From: Microbacterium murale
GTDB lineage: Bacteria > Actinomycetota > Actinomycetes > Actinomycetales > Microbacteriaceae
DNA: 64,000 nucleotides
Reading direction: 5' to 3'
Assembly: GCF_014635185.1 (NCBI RefSeq)
Contig: NZ_BMCM01000004.1
Location: 186,001 to 250,000 of the forward strand
Below, in pieces: positions 43,419 to 53,974 of this stretch. A program made the position numbers and the translations under genes. The notes beneath the pieces are model-generated. The model was not told the origin of the DNA. It did not search any database and worked only from the letters and a program-made list of their open reading frames with translations. The first letter of the stretch is position 1, and every line of letters begins with the position of its first letter.

Positions 43419-45740
43419 TCAGTCGTCGTAACTGAGACCGAAGCCGTACGGGAACAGCGCCCCGTCGGCGGTCTCGTCGTAACCCGGTGTGTCGCTGTTC
43501 TGCTCGAGGATGGCCTCGGGCGTTCCGGCAAGGGCGAACGGCAGCTTGCCCTGTGGGTTGAAGTCGCCGGAGACGACGTCCATCAGCGCCGTGGTCGTGT
43601 TGCCGAAGTTGGCCATGATCGCCCCGGCATCACGCAGGCCGCTCTCCTCGTCGAGCACGAACGGCTGACGGAAGTAGATGTCGAGAACCGTGTTCTCGGC
43701 ACCGACCTCGCTCATCACCTGCTGCACGGTGTCGAGCGCAGGTGTCACCTCCCACGATTCTGCGTTCGCCATGCCGGTGAAGTCGATCACGCTCGACTCC
43801 CACGGCAGCGAGCCACCGAAACGCAGACCGCTGTCGGTGCAGGCCTCGGCGCCGGCGGTGACGCATGCATCGCCCGCGCCATACGGGCTCTCACCGTCAA
43901 GACCGGTGACGCCGTCGATCACGCTGGGATTGATGTGATCGGGGTTCAGGCCGGTCGCCGGGTCGTTGCTGACGTACGCGCCGGTGTTCACATTGCGCGC
44001 GGTCATCGAGATGAGCGCGACATCGGCATCTGCCGCGGTCCGCTGCTCGTCGGCGTTGTTGCCGTCGATGACCTCGTAGCCTGCGGCTGCGACCTCCGCG
44101 GCATCGACGTTGCCCAGCACGTAGACCGTCTCGCCGCCCGAGAGCGGGAGGAGCGAGTCGTCGTTCTGCAGCAGAACGGTCGACTTGCGCTGCAGGTCGA
44201 GCGCCGCTTCCTGGTGCTCTGCGCTGCCGACGGTGGCTGTCGCGACCTCGGGGTCGACATAGGGGTTCTCGAACAGCCCCATCTCGAACATCGGCGTCAG
44301 CAGCCGCTCGGCGGCGAGGGTCACGCGCTCCTCGCTCACGAGGCCCGCGTCGACCAGGTCGGTGATGGTGGCGACGTCGTGGAAGCCGGAGAGCGTGTCT
44401 GTGCCGCCGTTGACGGCTGCCGCGACGCGCTCGGGCACCGTGGCATCCTCAAGACCCCATGCACGGTCGTTGATGATGCCGGTGTCGGAGTTCACGTAAC
44501 CCTGGAATCCCATCTGGTCACGCAGCAGGCCGTTGACGATCTGATCCGAGAACGCCATGCCGACCTCGTCGTAGTCCACGCCTTCGTAGGTGACGTCGAC
44601 GGGCACGCCGTAGTACGGCATGATCGCCGAGACTCCGGCCTCGATGGCGGCCTCGAACGGCTTCAGGTGGTACCCGAACGCGTCACCGGGGTAGATCTGC
44701 GCCTTGCCGAACGAGTAGTGCGGGTCCAGGCCCAGCTCCTGCGGACCGCCACCGGGGAAGTGCTTCATCGTCAGTGCGACGTCGCTCGTGGGGCTCAGCG
44801 AGTTGCCGTGCTTGTCGACCTCGCCCTGCAGCGATTCGACGAGCTGCGTGGCGATGTTGGCACCGAGGTCGGCATCCTCCGTGAAGGTCTCGTGCGTGCG
44901 GTACCAGCGCGGCTCGGTCGACAGGTCTGCCATGTATCCGTACATGCCGCGGAGCCCTATTGAGGACCACTCGTCGCCCATGACCGTGGCGAACTCGTCG
45001 ACGACGGACATGTCGCCGTCCGTGGCCTCACCGGTCTCGAGCGCCTGCTCGCCCAGAGCGGCGGCAGCGATCCCGGCTTCCTTGGGGAACGGCGAGAATG
45101 CGCCGGCTGCTTCGTTGATGCCTGCGCGTGCCTGCGGGTCGATGTGATTGCGCGCGTTGGACTTGTACAGCACGGGGATGCCGAGACGAGTCGCCTCGCT
45201 CTGCTCCTGCACCGCGTTCATGAATTCCGCGGCCTCGGCGGGGGTGACGGTCACATTCGTGGCGAAGCCGCCCTCGCCTTCCTCGCACGCCGCCCGCTCG
45301 CCGGCGTCGACGACGTTGCGGAAGATGAAGCGGTGCATCTGCTGCGTGCCGATGTAGTCGGCGGCCGTCTCGGGCACTGTGCCGAATTCGCCGGTGGCGA
45401 CATCGCACGACGCGTTGAGGGTGTCGATGAGCATGAGGCCCGCCTTCTCCTCGAGCGTCATCTGGTCGATGAGGTCGGCCACCCGCTTGTCGGTGGATTT
45501 GCGCCAGTCCTCGTAGACGTCCAGCGAGCCGTTGGCGTTCAGGTCCTTGAAATACCGGCCCTTGACCTTGATGGTGTCCTTCGCCCGCGCGTCGAGCACC
45601 GGGGGCTTGCCGTGGTTTCCTTCATCTGAACCGGAGGCTGGTGTGGCGGCGCATCCGACGCCTGCCACAAGGATCATCGGTACCGCGAGGACGAGAGCCG
45701 TAAGGCCGCGTCGGCGGATTCCACGTGAAAAAGGTCTCAT
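43419..45740 (-). CDS. Secreted glycoside hydrolase family 3 beta-glucosidase
   Basis: A 773-residue GH3 protein with a signal sequence (RRRGLTALVLAVPMILVAG) and a Cys at 30 that may be lipidated, so it acts outside the membrane. GH3 features: MTLEEKAGLMLID, the KHFPGGG segment (TMKHFPGGGPQELG), and the nucleophile Asp419 in YVNSDTG; the C-terminal alpha/beta sandwich and a tail ending near GFGLSYDD follow. The ATG at 45740 has AAGGAGAA upstream. It could cut oligosaccharides or glucosides outside the cell before uptake by the 9.8-17.6 kb system, but it is not linked to it. Confidence 0.9.
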   Translation of the reverse strand: MRPFSRGIRRRGLTALVLAVPMILVAGVGCAATPASGSDEGNHGKPPVLDARAKDTIKVKGRYFKDLNANGSLDVYEDWRKSTDKRVADLIDQMTLEEKAGLMLIDTLNASCDVATGEFGTVPETAADYIGTQQMHRFIFRNVVDAGERAACEEGEGGFATNVTVTPAEAAEFMNAVQEQSEATRLGIPVLYKSNARNHIDPQARAGINEAAGAFSPFPKEAGIAAAALGEQALETGEATDGDMSVVDEFATVMGDEWSSIGLRGMYGYMADLSTEPRWYRTHETFTEDADLGANIATQLVESLQGEVDKHGNSLSPTSDVALTMKHFPGGGPQELGLDPHYSFGKAQIYPGDAFGYHLKPFEAAIEAGVSAIMPYYGVPVDVTYEGVDYDEVGMAFSDQIVNGLLRDQMGFQGYVNSDTGIINDRAWGLEDATVPERVAAAVNGGTDTLSGFHDVATITDLVDAGLVSEERVTLAAERLLTPMFEMGLFENPYVDPEVATATVGSAEHQEAALDLQRKSTVLLQNDDSLLPLSGGETVYVLGNVDAAEVAAAGYEVIDGNNADEQRTAADADVALISMTARNVNTGAYVSNDPATGLNPDHINPSVIDGVTGLDGESPYGAGDACVTAGAEACTDSGLRFGGSLPWESSVIDFTGMANAESWEVTPALDTVQQVMSEVGAENTVLDIYFRQPFVLDEESGLRDAGAIMANFGNTTTALMDVVSGDFNPQGKLPFALAGTPEAILEQNSDTPGYDETADGALFPYGFGLSYDD

Positions 45741-45768
45741 GAAGCAGTTCTCCTTCGAACAGGGGGTT

Positions 45769-45786
45769 CTCGGAGTTACGTCCGAG
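45769..45786. promoter_or_regulatory. Inverted repeat in front of the GH3 gene
   Basis: CTCGGA (45769-45774) and TCCGAG (45781-45786) are perfect inverted repeats 28 bases before the ATG. It could be an operator or a leader hairpin. Confidence 0.3.
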
Positions 45787-45812
45787 TGCACCCAGCTTCG
45801 AAGAGCTGCTCA

Positions 45813-45836
45813 CTGGCGGCAAGCGATTGCCGTCAG
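45813..45836 (-). terminator. Hairpin behind the small membrane protein
   Basis: CTGGCGGCA (45813-45821) pairs with TGCCGTCAG (45828-45836), eight of nine positions plus a wobble, 29 bases past the stop of the gene at 45866. No T-run follows. Confidence 0.45.
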
Positions 45837-45865
45837 TTGCACGTGCTGACGAGCTACGCGCGAAC

Positions 45866-46075
45866 TCAGCTGGCCGAAGGGCCGCCATCCCAGTTGTCCG
45901 AGCGGCGCGTGGCGCCACTGCGGCCCGCGCGCATGATCCATGCCATCGACAGGCAGAAGGCGGCGAGTCCGGCGCAGAAGACGAGCGCCTGGAAGTCCGG
46001 AAGGCCGTGCGAGATGCCCATCAGCACGATGCCGCCCACGAAGAGGACCAAGTAGACGATGAAGCTGATGATCAC
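45866..46075 (-). CDS. Small two-segment membrane protein
   Basis: A 69-residue protein with hydrophobic stretches IISFIVYLVLFVGGIVLMGI and LVFCAGLAAFCLSMAWIM and a polar end rich in Arg and Ser. I do not recognise the family. The GTG at 46075 has a very good AGGAGG at the right distance, and codon use fits, so the gene is probably real. Confidence 0.65.
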   Translation of the reverse strand: MIISFIVYLVLFVGGIVLMGISHGLPDFQALVFCAGLAAFCLSMAWIMRAGRSGATRRSDNWDGGPSAS

Positions 46076-46151
46076 GGCTGCCTCCTGTTGTGAATGCCGT
46101 GTCCAGCCTACCGCGCCGAGGCGACGGCACCGGATGCTGTCGCGATGAGCC

Positions 46152-47081
46152 CTACGGAACGATGTGTCCTGCGGCCCGGAACAGTTCGTACCATTCGGGG
46201 CGGGTGAGCGCGACGTCGGATCCGGCTGCCGCCGCCGCCAGGCGCTCCGGCGTCGTGGTGCCCATGACGACCTGCATGTTCGCGGGATGCCGCGTGATCC
46301 ATGCGACCGCGATTCCGGTCGGCGTGACGCCGTGCAGATCGGCGAGCCGGTCGAGGACCTCGTTCAGCTCGGCGTAGTCGGGGTTCCCGACGAACGTGCC
46401 GGCGCCTGCGGCCGCCTGCATCGGTGACCACGCCTGGACGGTGATGCCGTTGATGCGGCAGTACTCCAGGATGCCGCCGCCGTCGCGGGTGATGGCTTGG
46501 TCGGTTCCGCCCATGTTCGCGGCGATGCCCTGCGCGATGATCGGCGCCTGGGTCAGCGAGAGCTGGAGCTGGTTCGCCACGATCGGCTGCTTCACCGCGG
46601 TGCGCAGCAGGTCGATCTGACGAGGCGTGTGGTTGGAGACGCCGAAGGCGCGAACCTTCCCTGACGCCTCGAGTTCGTCGAAGGCGCGAGCCACTTCCTC
46701 CGGTTCGACGAGGGCGTCGGGGCGATGCAGCAGGAGCACGTCGATCCGGTCGGTGTCGAGCGCACGCAGTGATCCGTCGACCTGGCGCAGGATGTGCTCG
46801 TAGGAGAAGTCGAACGTGCCGTCCTGCGGGACGATCCCGCACTTCGTCTGGATCGTGATCTCGTCGCGTGCTGCCGGAGACAGCGACAGCGCGTCGGCGA
46901 AGCGCTCCTCGCACGCGTGCATTCGACCGCCGTAGATGTCGGCATGGTCGAAGAAGTCGATCCCCACTTCACGGGCAGAGTCGTAGAGTTCGCGGATCTG
47001 CGCATCGTCCTTGTCCTTGATGCGCATCATCCCGGCGACGACGGCGGGAGCGGTGGACGTTGCGAACGGCACAGTCTTCAT
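46152..47081 (-). CDS. Aldo/keto reductase, YdhF type
   Basis: A 309-residue reductase: MRIKDKDDAQIRELYDSAREVGIDFFDHADIYGGRMHACEERFADAL (catalytic Asp, Tyr), IQTKCGI (Lys), DVLLLHRPDAL (His), GVSNHTPRQIDLL. It matches the YdhF-like oxidoreductases of unknown substrate. TACTGT lies six bases before the ATG (leaderless). It stands apart from its neighbours by 76 and 31 bases. Confidence 0.87.
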   Translation of the reverse strand: MKTVPFATSTAPAVVAGMMRIKDKDDAQIRELYDSAREVGIDFFDHADIYGGRMHACEERFADALSLSPAARDEITIQTKCGIVPQDGTFDFSYEHILRQVDGSLRALDTDRIDVLLLHRPDALVEPEEVARAFDELEASGKVRAFGVSNHTPRQIDLLRTAVKQPIVANQLQLSLTQAPIIAQGIAANMGGTDQAITRDGGGILEYCRINGITVQAWSPMQAAAGAGTFVGNPDYAELNEVLDRLADLHGVTPTGIAVAWITRHPANMQVVMGTTTPERLAAAAAGSDVALTRPEWYELFRAAGHIVP

Positions 47082-47087
47082 GTCGCC

Positions 47088-47093
47088 ACAGTA
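47088..47093 (-). promoter_or_regulatory. -10 box of a leaderless promoter (YdhF-type reductase)
   Basis: TACTGT on the reverse strand, six bases, then ATG at 47081. Confidence 0.45.
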
Positions 47094-47112
47094 TCGCGCG
47101 GGTCTTCCGAAG

Positions 47113-47556
47113 TCAGCGGCGACGTGATCGCGAGCCGGTGCTCCACAACGCCCAGAGCACGAGGAGCGGCTGGAGGAACAGCCGGATGAGCCGACGCCGG
47201 TCGGTGTCGAGCATCGGCGCCGATCGTCCGGTGCGCCACTGGTGCACGTTGCCCGGGAACACGGCGACGAAGAACGCAGCGACCGCCCAGCCGACGCGCG
47301 TGCGCTCCTTGGGAAGTGCCACGAGCGCGGCAGCGAGCGCGAGCTCCACGACGCCCGATGCGACGACGATCGCGTCCTTGTCCAGGCGCAGCAGCCGCGT
47401 CGCCCAGTCGGGAACGGTGATGCGGAAGCCGCGCCTGCCCCAGGTCAGGTGACCGACGCCCGTCGCCGTGAGGGCGGCGGCGAGAGCCCATCGAGCTGCC
47501 GGACGCGCGCCCGAAGCCTTTCCCTGCTGCTTCGGGCGCAGCATCCGCCTGCTCAT
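47113..47556 (-). CDS. DoxX-like membrane protein
   Basis: A 147-residue protein with about four membrane segments (ARWALAAALTATGVGHLTW, AIVVASGVVELALAAALVAL, VGWAVAAFFVAVFPGNVHQW, LFLQPLLVLWALW), matching the DoxX family. Function is unknown; DoxX proteins are linked to redox or quinone chemistry. The nrdF stop overlaps its TAGGAG ribosome site, so it is probably expressed at the end of the nrd operon. Confidence 0.75.
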   Translation of the reverse strand: MSRRMLRPKQQGKASGARPAARWALAAALTATGVGHLTWGRRGFRITVPDWATRLLRLDKDAIVVASGVVELALAAALVALPKERTRVGWAVAAFFVAVFPGNVHQWRTGRSAPMLDTDRRRLIRLFLQPLLVLWALWSTGSRSRRR

Positions 47557-47568
47557 CGCGATGATCTC

Positions 47569-48579
<1,011 letters not shown>

Positions 48580-48590
48580 TCAGCAGGTAA

Positions 48591-50768
48591 TTACAACATG
48601 CAGCTGACGCACTCACTCATGTCAGTCCCCTCGAGCGCCATCTGGCGGAGGCGGATGTAGTAGATCGTCTTGATGCCCTTGCGCCATGCGTAGATCTGCG
48701 CCTTGTTGATGTCGCGCGTGGATGCTGTGTCCTTGAAGAACAGCGTCAGCGACAGGCCCTGGTCGACGTGCTGCGTGGCCGCGGCGTACGTGTCGATGAC
48801 CTTCTCGTAGCCGATCTCGTATGCGTCCTGGTAGTACTCCAGGTTGTCGTTCGTCATGAACGGCGCGGGGTAGTAGACGCGGCCGAGCTTGCCTTCCTTG
48901 CGGATCTCGATCTTCGACGCGATCGGGTGGATCGAGCTCGTCGAGTTGTTGATGTAGGAGATCGAGCCGGTCGGCGGCACCGCCTGCAGGTTCTGGTTGT
49001 AGATGCCGTGCTTCTGGATGGATGCCTTCAGCTCGGCCCAGTCGTCCTGCGTCGGGATGTGCTTGCCCGCGAAGAGCTCCTTGACCTTCTCGGTCTCGGG
49101 CACCCACGCGCGGTCGGTGTACTTGTCGAAGAACTCCCCCGACGCGTAAGTCGAGTCTTCGAAGCCGTCGAAGGCGACGCCACGCTCGATGGACAGCAGG
49201 TTCGATGCCCGCAGCGCGTGGAACAGCACCGTGTAGAAGTAGATGTTCGTGAAGTCGATGCCCTCTTCAGAGCCGTAGTGCACGTGCTCGCGAGCGAGGT
49301 AGCCGTGCAGGTTCATCTGGCCGAGGCCGATGGCGTGCGAACGGTCGTTGCCGTCTTCGATCGAGCGCACCGAGGAGATGTGGCTCTGGTTGCTCACAGC
49401 GGTCAGGCCGCGGATCGCCGTCTCCACCGTGATGCCCAGGTCATCGGCATCCATCGCCAGAGCGATGTTCATCGAGCCGAGGTTGCACGAGATGTCCTTG
49501 CCGATCTGGTCGTACGACAGGTCGTCGTTGTACGTGGTCGGCGTGTTCACCTGCAGGATCTCGCTGCAGAGGTTCGACATGTTGATGCGGCCGTTGATCG
49601 GGTTCGCCTTGTTCACCGTGTCCTCGAACATGATGTACGGGTAGCCAGACTCGAACTGGATCTCGGCGATGGTCTGGAAGAACTCGCGCGCATTGATCTT
49701 GGTCTTCTTGATGCGCGGGTCATCAACCATCTCGCGGTACTTCTCGGTGACCGAGATGTCGCCGAACGGCACTCCGTAGACCTTCTCGACGTCGTACGGC
49801 GAGAAGAGGTACATGTCTTCGCCGTTCTTGGCGAGCTCGAACGTGATGTCGGGCACGACGACGCCCAGCGACAGCGTCTTGATGCGGATCTTCTCGTCGG
49901 CGTTCTCACGCTTCGTGTCGAGGAAGCGCATGATGTCGGGGTGGTGCGCGTTGAGGTAGACCGCGCCCGCACCCTGACGGGCACCCAGCTGGTTCGCGTA
50001 GCTGAAGCTGTCTTCGAGCAGCTTCATGACGGGGATGATGCCGCTGGACTGGTTCTCGATCTGCTTGATCGGCGCACCCGCCTCACGGATGTTCGACAGC
50101 AGCAGGGCCACGCCACCGCCGCGCTTGCTCAGCTGTAGCGAGGAGTTGATGCCGCGTGAGATCGACTCCATGTTGTCTTCGATGCGCAGCAGGAAGCAGC
50201 TGACGAGCTCGCCGCGCTGCGCCTTGCCCGCGTTGAGGAACGTGGGGGTCGCCGGCTGGAAACGGCCGGAGATGATCTCCTCGACGAGGTTGATCGCCAC
50301 CTGCTCGTCGCCGTCGGCAAGGCCCAGGGCGGTCATCACGACGCGGTCCTCGAAGCGCTCGAGGTAGCGCTTGCCGTCGAAGGTCTTCAGCGTGTAGCTG
50401 GTGTAGTACTTGAACGCGCCGAGGAACGTCTCGAAACGGAACTTCTTGCCGTAGGCGAGGTCGTTGAGCTTCTGGACGAACTCATGCGAGTACTTCTCCA
50501 GCAGAGCGCCGTCGTAGTACTCCTTCTCGACGAGGTAGTCGAGACGCTCCTTGAGGGAGTGGAAGAACACCGTGTTCTGGTTCACGTGCTGCAGGAAGTA
50601 CTCCCGCGCGGCACGCTTGTCGGCGTCGAACTGGATCTTGCCGTCGGCGTCGTAGAGATTCAGCATCGCATTGAGGGCGTGATAATCGAGGCCCTCGTAT
50701 GCAGTGTTCGCCTTGAATGCGGCCTGCTCTGTCACCGAGTCGTGCTCTTCAACTGCGATACCCACCAT
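48591..50768 (-). CDS. nrdE: Class Ib ribonucleotide reductase alpha subunit NrdE
   Basis: A 725-residue catalytic subunit that reduces ribonucleoside diphosphates. [41 protein letters not shown] and [10 protein letters not shown] are conserved; the C-terminal redox end is CVSCML. There is no ATP-cone domain, as expected for NrdE. The ATG at 50768 ([10 protein letters not shown]) lies inside nrdI, overlapping by 37 bases. A longer upstream frame is not supported. Confidence 0.96.
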   Translation of the reverse strand: MVGIAVEEHDSVTEQAAFKANTAYEGLDYHALNAMLNLYDADGKIQFDADKRAAREYFLQHVNQNTVFFHSLKERLDYLVEKEYYDGALLEKYSHEFVQKLNDLAYGKKFRFETFLGAFKYYTSYTLKTFDGKRYLERFEDRVVMTALGLADGDEQVAINLVEEIISGRFQPATPTFLNAGKAQRGELVSCFLLRIEDNMESISRGINSSLQLSKRGGGVALLLSNIREAGAPIKQIENQSSGIIPVMKLLEDSFSYANQLGARQGAGAVYLNAHHPDIMRFLDTKRENADEKIRIKTLSLGVVVPDITFELAKNGEDMYLFSPYDVEKVYGVPFGDISVTEKYREMVDDPRIKKTKINAREFFQTIAEIQFESGYPYIMFEDTVNKANPINGRINMSNLCSEILQVNTPTTYNDDLSYDQIGKDISCNLGSMNIALAMDADDLGITVETAIRGLTAVSNQSHISSVRSIEDGNDRSHAIGLGQMNLHGYLAREHVHYGSEEGIDFTNIYFYTVLFHALRASNLLSIERGVAFDGFEDSTYASGEFFDKYTDRAWVPETEKVKELFAGKHIPTQDDWAELKASIQKHGIYNQNLQAVPPTGSISYINNSTSSIHPIASKIEIRKEGKLGRVYYPAPFMTNDNLEYYQDAYEIGYEKVIDTYAAATQHVDQGLSLTLFFKDTASTRDINKAQIYAWRKGIKTIYYIRLRQMALEGTDMSECVSCML

Positions 50769-51184
50769 CGTTCCAATCCGTCGCTCACGCGATCTACGTC
50801 GTCCTGCGTGCCGAATACTTCGAAGCGGTACAAGTGCGGCACATGACACTTGCGGCTGATGATGTCGCCGGCTGCCCCGAAGGAGTCGCCGAAGTTGGTG
50901 TTGCCTGCGGATATCACTCCGCGGATGTTCCGCCGGTTTCGCTCGTCGTTGAGGAACCGGATGACCTGCTTGGGTACGGCGCCCTTCTCTTCGCCCCGCC
51001 CCTGCCCTCCGCCATAGGTCGGAGTGACGAGGACGAAAGGCTCATCGACCGCGAGGTCGCCGTCACCGCGGTGCAGCGGAATGCGCTGCGCCGGCAGGCC
51101 GAGCTTCTCGATGAATCTGGCCGTGTTGCCCGAGGTGCTGGAGAAATAGACCAGGAGCGGCGCGGTCGTCGCGACTGCTGTCAT
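50732..51184 (-). CDS. nrdI: Flavodoxin-like protein NrdI
   Basis: A 150-residue flavodoxin that helps assemble the Mn(III)2-tyrosyl radical of Nrd[20 protein letters not shown] (FMN loop), TPTYGGGQG and [22 protein letters not shown] are hallmarks. The ATG at 51184 has AAAGGGGTG upstream. Its 3' end overlaps nrdE by 37 bases. Confidence 0.95.
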   Translation of the reverse strand: MTAVATTAPLLVYFSSTSGNTARFIEKLGLPAQRIPLHRGDGDLAVDEPFVLVTPTYGGGQGRGEEKGAVPKQVIRFLNDERNRRNIRGVISAGNTNFGDSFGAAGDIISRKCHVPHLYRFEVFGTQDDVDRVSDGLERWWVSQLKSTTR

Positions 51185-51221
51185 GACTCACCCCTTTCGC
51201 TCCGGCGATCGGTCGAAGGTC

Positions 51222-51455
51222 CTACGCCAGTCGAGAGGCGAGGGCGTCGATCTTGTCGGGACGGAAGCCCGACCAGTGGTCCTCATCGGTGACGACGACG
51301 GGCGCCTGCATGTAGCCGAGCGCCTTGACCTGCTCGAGCGCCGAGGCGTCTTCGGAGAGGTCGTGGATCTCGTATTCGATGCCCTTGGCATCCAGAGCGC
51401 GATACGTCGCGTTGCACTGCACGCACGAAGGCTTGGTGTAGACCGTGATCGACAT
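51222..51455 (-). CDS. nrdH: Glutaredoxin-like protein NrdH
   Basis: A 77-residue thioredoxin-fold electron donor for class Ib reductase. The redox motif is CVQC (Cys11, Cys14) followed by ATYRALDAKGIEYEIHDLSED and the WSGFRPDKI end typical of NrdH. GAGGGGA precedes the ATG. It is the first gene of nrdHIEF and follows a NrdR-like site. Confidence 0.95.
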   Translation of the reverse strand: MSITVYTKPSCVQCNATYRALDAKGIEYEIHDLSEDASALEQVKALGYMQAPVVVTDEDHWSGFRPDKIDALASRLA

Positions 51456-51506
51456 TTGTTTCCCCTCAGATCTGGATTTTCCGGCAGACCCCCCGCCGGG
51501 AGTTCA

Positions 51507-51522
51507 ATACTACATATAGGTA
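51507..51522. promoter_or_regulatory. Candidate NrdR box upstream of nrdH
   Basis: ATACTACATATAGGTA resembles the NrdR consensus (acaCwATATaTwGtgt) at its core. On the reverse strand TTGTGG, 16 bases and TACCTA could be the promoter overlapped by this site. A second box at the usual helical spacing is not clear. Confidence 0.5.
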
Positions 51523-51808
51523 CGGACATTGAGGGCGACCACAAGGGCTAGTAGTTACATCCGTGTAGTTTTCCACCGCTCTCCACTGATACAACACAGG
51601 TTGTCCACCGTTTCATCCACAGATCGCGAACTCGTTTCGGAGGTCGCGAAGCGCATGATCTCGCGGTTCTCAGGTCGCCTTGGGAGATCCATCCACAGGT
51701 CGCACGCTACGCGGGGGTTCGGACATCCGATTTCCTGTGGAGAGAGCTCTTCGGCGTGTCGCGGCGTGTCGTGAACGCGCCCCTGCACAGCACCTCCCGC
51801 GACCCGGG

Positions 51809-51814
51809 TAGCGT
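51809..51814 (+). promoter_or_regulatory. -10 box of a leaderless promoter (MFS gene)
   Basis: TAGCGT, six bases, then GTG at 51821. Confidence 0.5.
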
Positions 51815-51820
51815 TGTGCC

Positions 51821-53032
51821 GTGGCGGGATATCGGGACCTTCTTCGCACTCCAGGCGTGGGGCGCATGATCGCCGCTCAGCTAACGGCGCGCTTCCCCAG
51901 CGGCATGGCATCCTTGGCGATCCTCCTGCACGTCGAACAGCAGACCGGATCGTATGGCTCCGCCGGTCTCGTGCTGGCCGCGACCTCCGTGGGCCAAGCC
52001 GTCTCCGGCCCTGTCACGAGCCGTTGGATGGGCGTGTGGGGCATGCGCAGAGTGCTCACTCTGACCGCTGCGGTCTGCACCCTCGCCGTGCTCGCCCTCG
52101 GCCTGCTGCCTCTGAACCTCGCCGGCTACATGGCGTTCGGGCTCATCGCCGGCCTGTCGACGCCGCCCATCCAGTCGGCTGTGCGCACCATCTACCCGAA
52201 GCTGGTCAACTCGTCCCAGCTGACGCCGTTGTTCTCGCTCGACGCCTCGCTGCAGGAGATCATCTGGATCCTCGCGCCGGTCGTGATCACGCTCGTGTCA
52301 ACGCAGGTCGGCACGACCGAGGGCCTCATCCTCGTGGCGATCGTCCTGGTGCTCGGGTGCGGGTGGTTCATCCTCAGCCCCGAGGTCGGCCGTGTGCGCA
52401 TCCCCCGCAGCCGCCGGGCTCTCGGGCGCGTGCTCCTCAAGCCGCCGGTGGCGCTCGCGACAGCGATCGGGTTCCTCGTGATCGGCGCGTGTTCGGCAGT
52501 GGAGGTCGGAGTCGTCGCCACCTTCGAGCACGGCAGTCTCCAGGCCGGCGTCGTGCTCGGAATCTTCGCCTGCGGCAGCCTCGTCGGAGGGCTGTCCTTC
52601 GGTCACATCCCGATCGGCCCGTGGGCGATGGCGCGACGCCTCATCATCGTCACCGTCGGCCTCGCGCTCACCATGGTCATGCTCAACGCCTACTGGCTGG
52701 GCGGCGCGCTCTTCCTCGCCGGGCTCGGTATCGCGCCGGCTCTCGCCGTGCTCTTCGCCATCACCACCGCGAGCGTGAAGTTCAGCGAGACCGCCGAAGC
52801 ATTCGGCTGGGCCGGCACCGGCCAGCTGATCGGCGCCGCCGCCGGCTCCGCCATCGCCGGTTTCCTCGTCGACGGCACCGGCGGCCCGCAGGGCGCGTAC
52901 CTGGCCGCCGTCCTGTTCGCTATCGTCGGTGTGATGGTCTCCGTGATCTTCGTGCGGGCTCTGCCCGATCTGCGCGATCGCGATCCCAGTCCCTTCCCTG
53001 ACACCGAACCAGTGGCGGTCACCCCTTCATGA
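51821..53032 (+). CDS. MFS transporter
   Basis: A 403-residue protein with about twelve membrane segments. The Asp/Arg pattern TSRWMGVWGMRRVL in the segment 2-3 loop is MFS-like. The start AGYRDLLRTPGVGRMIAAQLTARFPSGM resembles actinobacterial MFS exporters of unknown substrate. GTG at 51821 is leaderless. Its stop overlaps the PfkB gene start (ATGA), so sugar-acid uptake is one possible role. Confidence 0.83.
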   Translation: MAGYRDLLRTPGVGRMIAAQLTARFPSGMASLAILLHVEQQTGSYGSAGLVLAATSVGQAVSGPVTSRWMGVWGMRRVLTLTAAVCTLAVLALGLLPLNLAGYMAFGLIAGLSTPPIQSAVRTIYPKLVNSSQLTPLFSLDASLQEIIWILAPVVITLVSTQVGTTEGLILVAIVLVLGCGWFILSPEVGRVRIPRSRRALGRVLLKPPVALATAIGFLVIGACSAVEVGVVATFEHGSLQAGVVLGIFACGSLVGGLSFGHIPIGPWAMARRLIIVTVGLALTMVMLNAYWLGGALFLAGLGIAPALAVLFAITTASVKFSETAEAFGWAGTGQLIGAAAGSAIAGFLVDGTGGPQGAYLAAVLFAIVGVMVSVIFVRALPDLRDRDPSPFPDTEPVAVTPS

Positions 53033-53955
53033 GCACCCCTTCTCTTCCCGAAACGCGCACGCCAGGCACCGCCCCAGAGGTCGTGTGCATCGGCGAGACG
53101 ATGGCACTGATCACGCCGACGGATGCTGCGCTCTCCGACGCGCACGAGGCCTCACTCGGCCTCGCCGGCGCGGAATCGAACGTCACCGCTGGGCTCGCCG
53201 CGGCAGGGCACCGCGCGGCATGGGCGTCGCGCCTCGGCGATGACCCGCTCGGGGTGCGCATCTCATCCGAGTTGACGCGACGCGGAGTCGAGCTGTGGGT
53301 CGAGCTCGACCGGGACGCCCCCACCGGGGTCATGTTCAAGGATCCGGGCGCCGAGGGATCCTCCGTCCACTACTACCGCCGCGGTTCGGCGGCCTCTCGC
53401 TTGGCGCCAGGGTACCTGTCCGTCGAACAGCTCACCGGGGTGAAGATCGTCCACACCACCGGCATCACTCCCGCACTCTCCCCTTCCGCCCGCGACATGG
53501 TCGACCGACTGTTCCAGGATGCGCGCTCAGCCGGTGCGCTGGTGTCATTCGATGTGAACGACCGTCGCGCGCTGTGGACGATGGAGGATGCCGCGACCAC
53601 TCTCGCCCGCCTGGCGAACGCCGCCGACATCACGCTGGTCGGCCGCGACGAAGCCGAACGCATCTGGGGCACCTCGACGGCCGAGGAGATCCGCGCCTTC
53701 CTGCCGGACTGCGGCCTGCTCGTCGTGAAGGACGGCGATGTGGGCGCCACGGCATTCGACGGCGACGCCGAGCCCGTGTTCGTGCCCGCTCCTGTGGTCG
53801 AAGTCGTCGAGCCTGTGGGCGCCGGCGACGCCTTCGCGAGCGGGTTCCTCGCGGCGACGCTCGAGGGCAAGCCGCTCGCAGAGCGCCTGACAGCGGGCCA
53901 CGTCGCCGCGGAGCGCGTACTCACGATCGCCGCGGACATGCCACCGTTCGACTGA
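53029..53955 (+). CDS. PfkB-family sugar kinase, 2-keto-3-deoxygluconate kinase-like
   Basis: A 308-residue ribokinase-fold kinase. ETMALITPTDAALSDAHEASLGLAGAESNVTAGLAAAGH is the PfkB signature 1 region; PVGAGDAFASGFLAA carries the catalytic Asp267. It resembles KDG kinases, which phosphorylate 2-keto-3-deoxygluconate, though fructose or ribose kinases are alternatives. Coupled to the MFS transporter by a four-base overlap. Confidence 0.83.
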   Translation: MSTPSLPETRTPGTAPEVVCIGETMALITPTDAALSDAHEASLGLAGAESNVTAGLAAAGHRAAWASRLGDDPLGVRISSELTRRGVELWVELDRDAPTGVMFKDPGAEGSSVHYYRRGSAASRLAPGYLSVEQLTGVKIVHTTGITPALSPSARDMVDRLFQDARSAGALVSFDVNDRRALWTMEDAATTLARLANAADITLVGRDEAERIWGTSTAEEIRAFLPDCGLLVVKDGDVGATAFDGDAEPVFVPAPVVEVVEPVGAGDAFASGFLAATLEGKPLAERLTAGHVAAERVLTIAADMPPFD

Positions 53956-53962
53956 TCGCTCG

Positions 53963-53968
53963 TAGGCT
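53963..53968 (+). promoter_or_regulatory. -10 box of a leaderless promoter (hydrolase gene)
   Basis: TAGGCT, six bases, then ATG at 53975. Confidence 0.5.
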
Positions 53969-53974
53969 GAGGGC

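Larger units (their letters stand above)
51456..51820. other. Gene-free 365-base region with DnaA-box-like sites
   Basis: Besides the NrdR-like box this region holds TTTTCCACC (51569-51577), TTGTCCACC (51601-51609), TCATCCACA (51613-51621), CCATCCACA (51689-51697) and, inverted, TCCTGTGGA (51733-51741). All resemble the DnaA box TTATCCACA but each has one or two mismatches. CCACAGATCGC and CCACAGGTCGC recur at 51618 and 51694. I see no convincing open reading frame or RNA gene. Confidence 0.5.

Noticed and set aside
51456-51820. Chromosomal origin (oriC)
   Set aside because: DnaA-box-like sites are present, but dnaA, dnaN, recF or rpmH are absent and no AT-rich unwinding stretch is seen.
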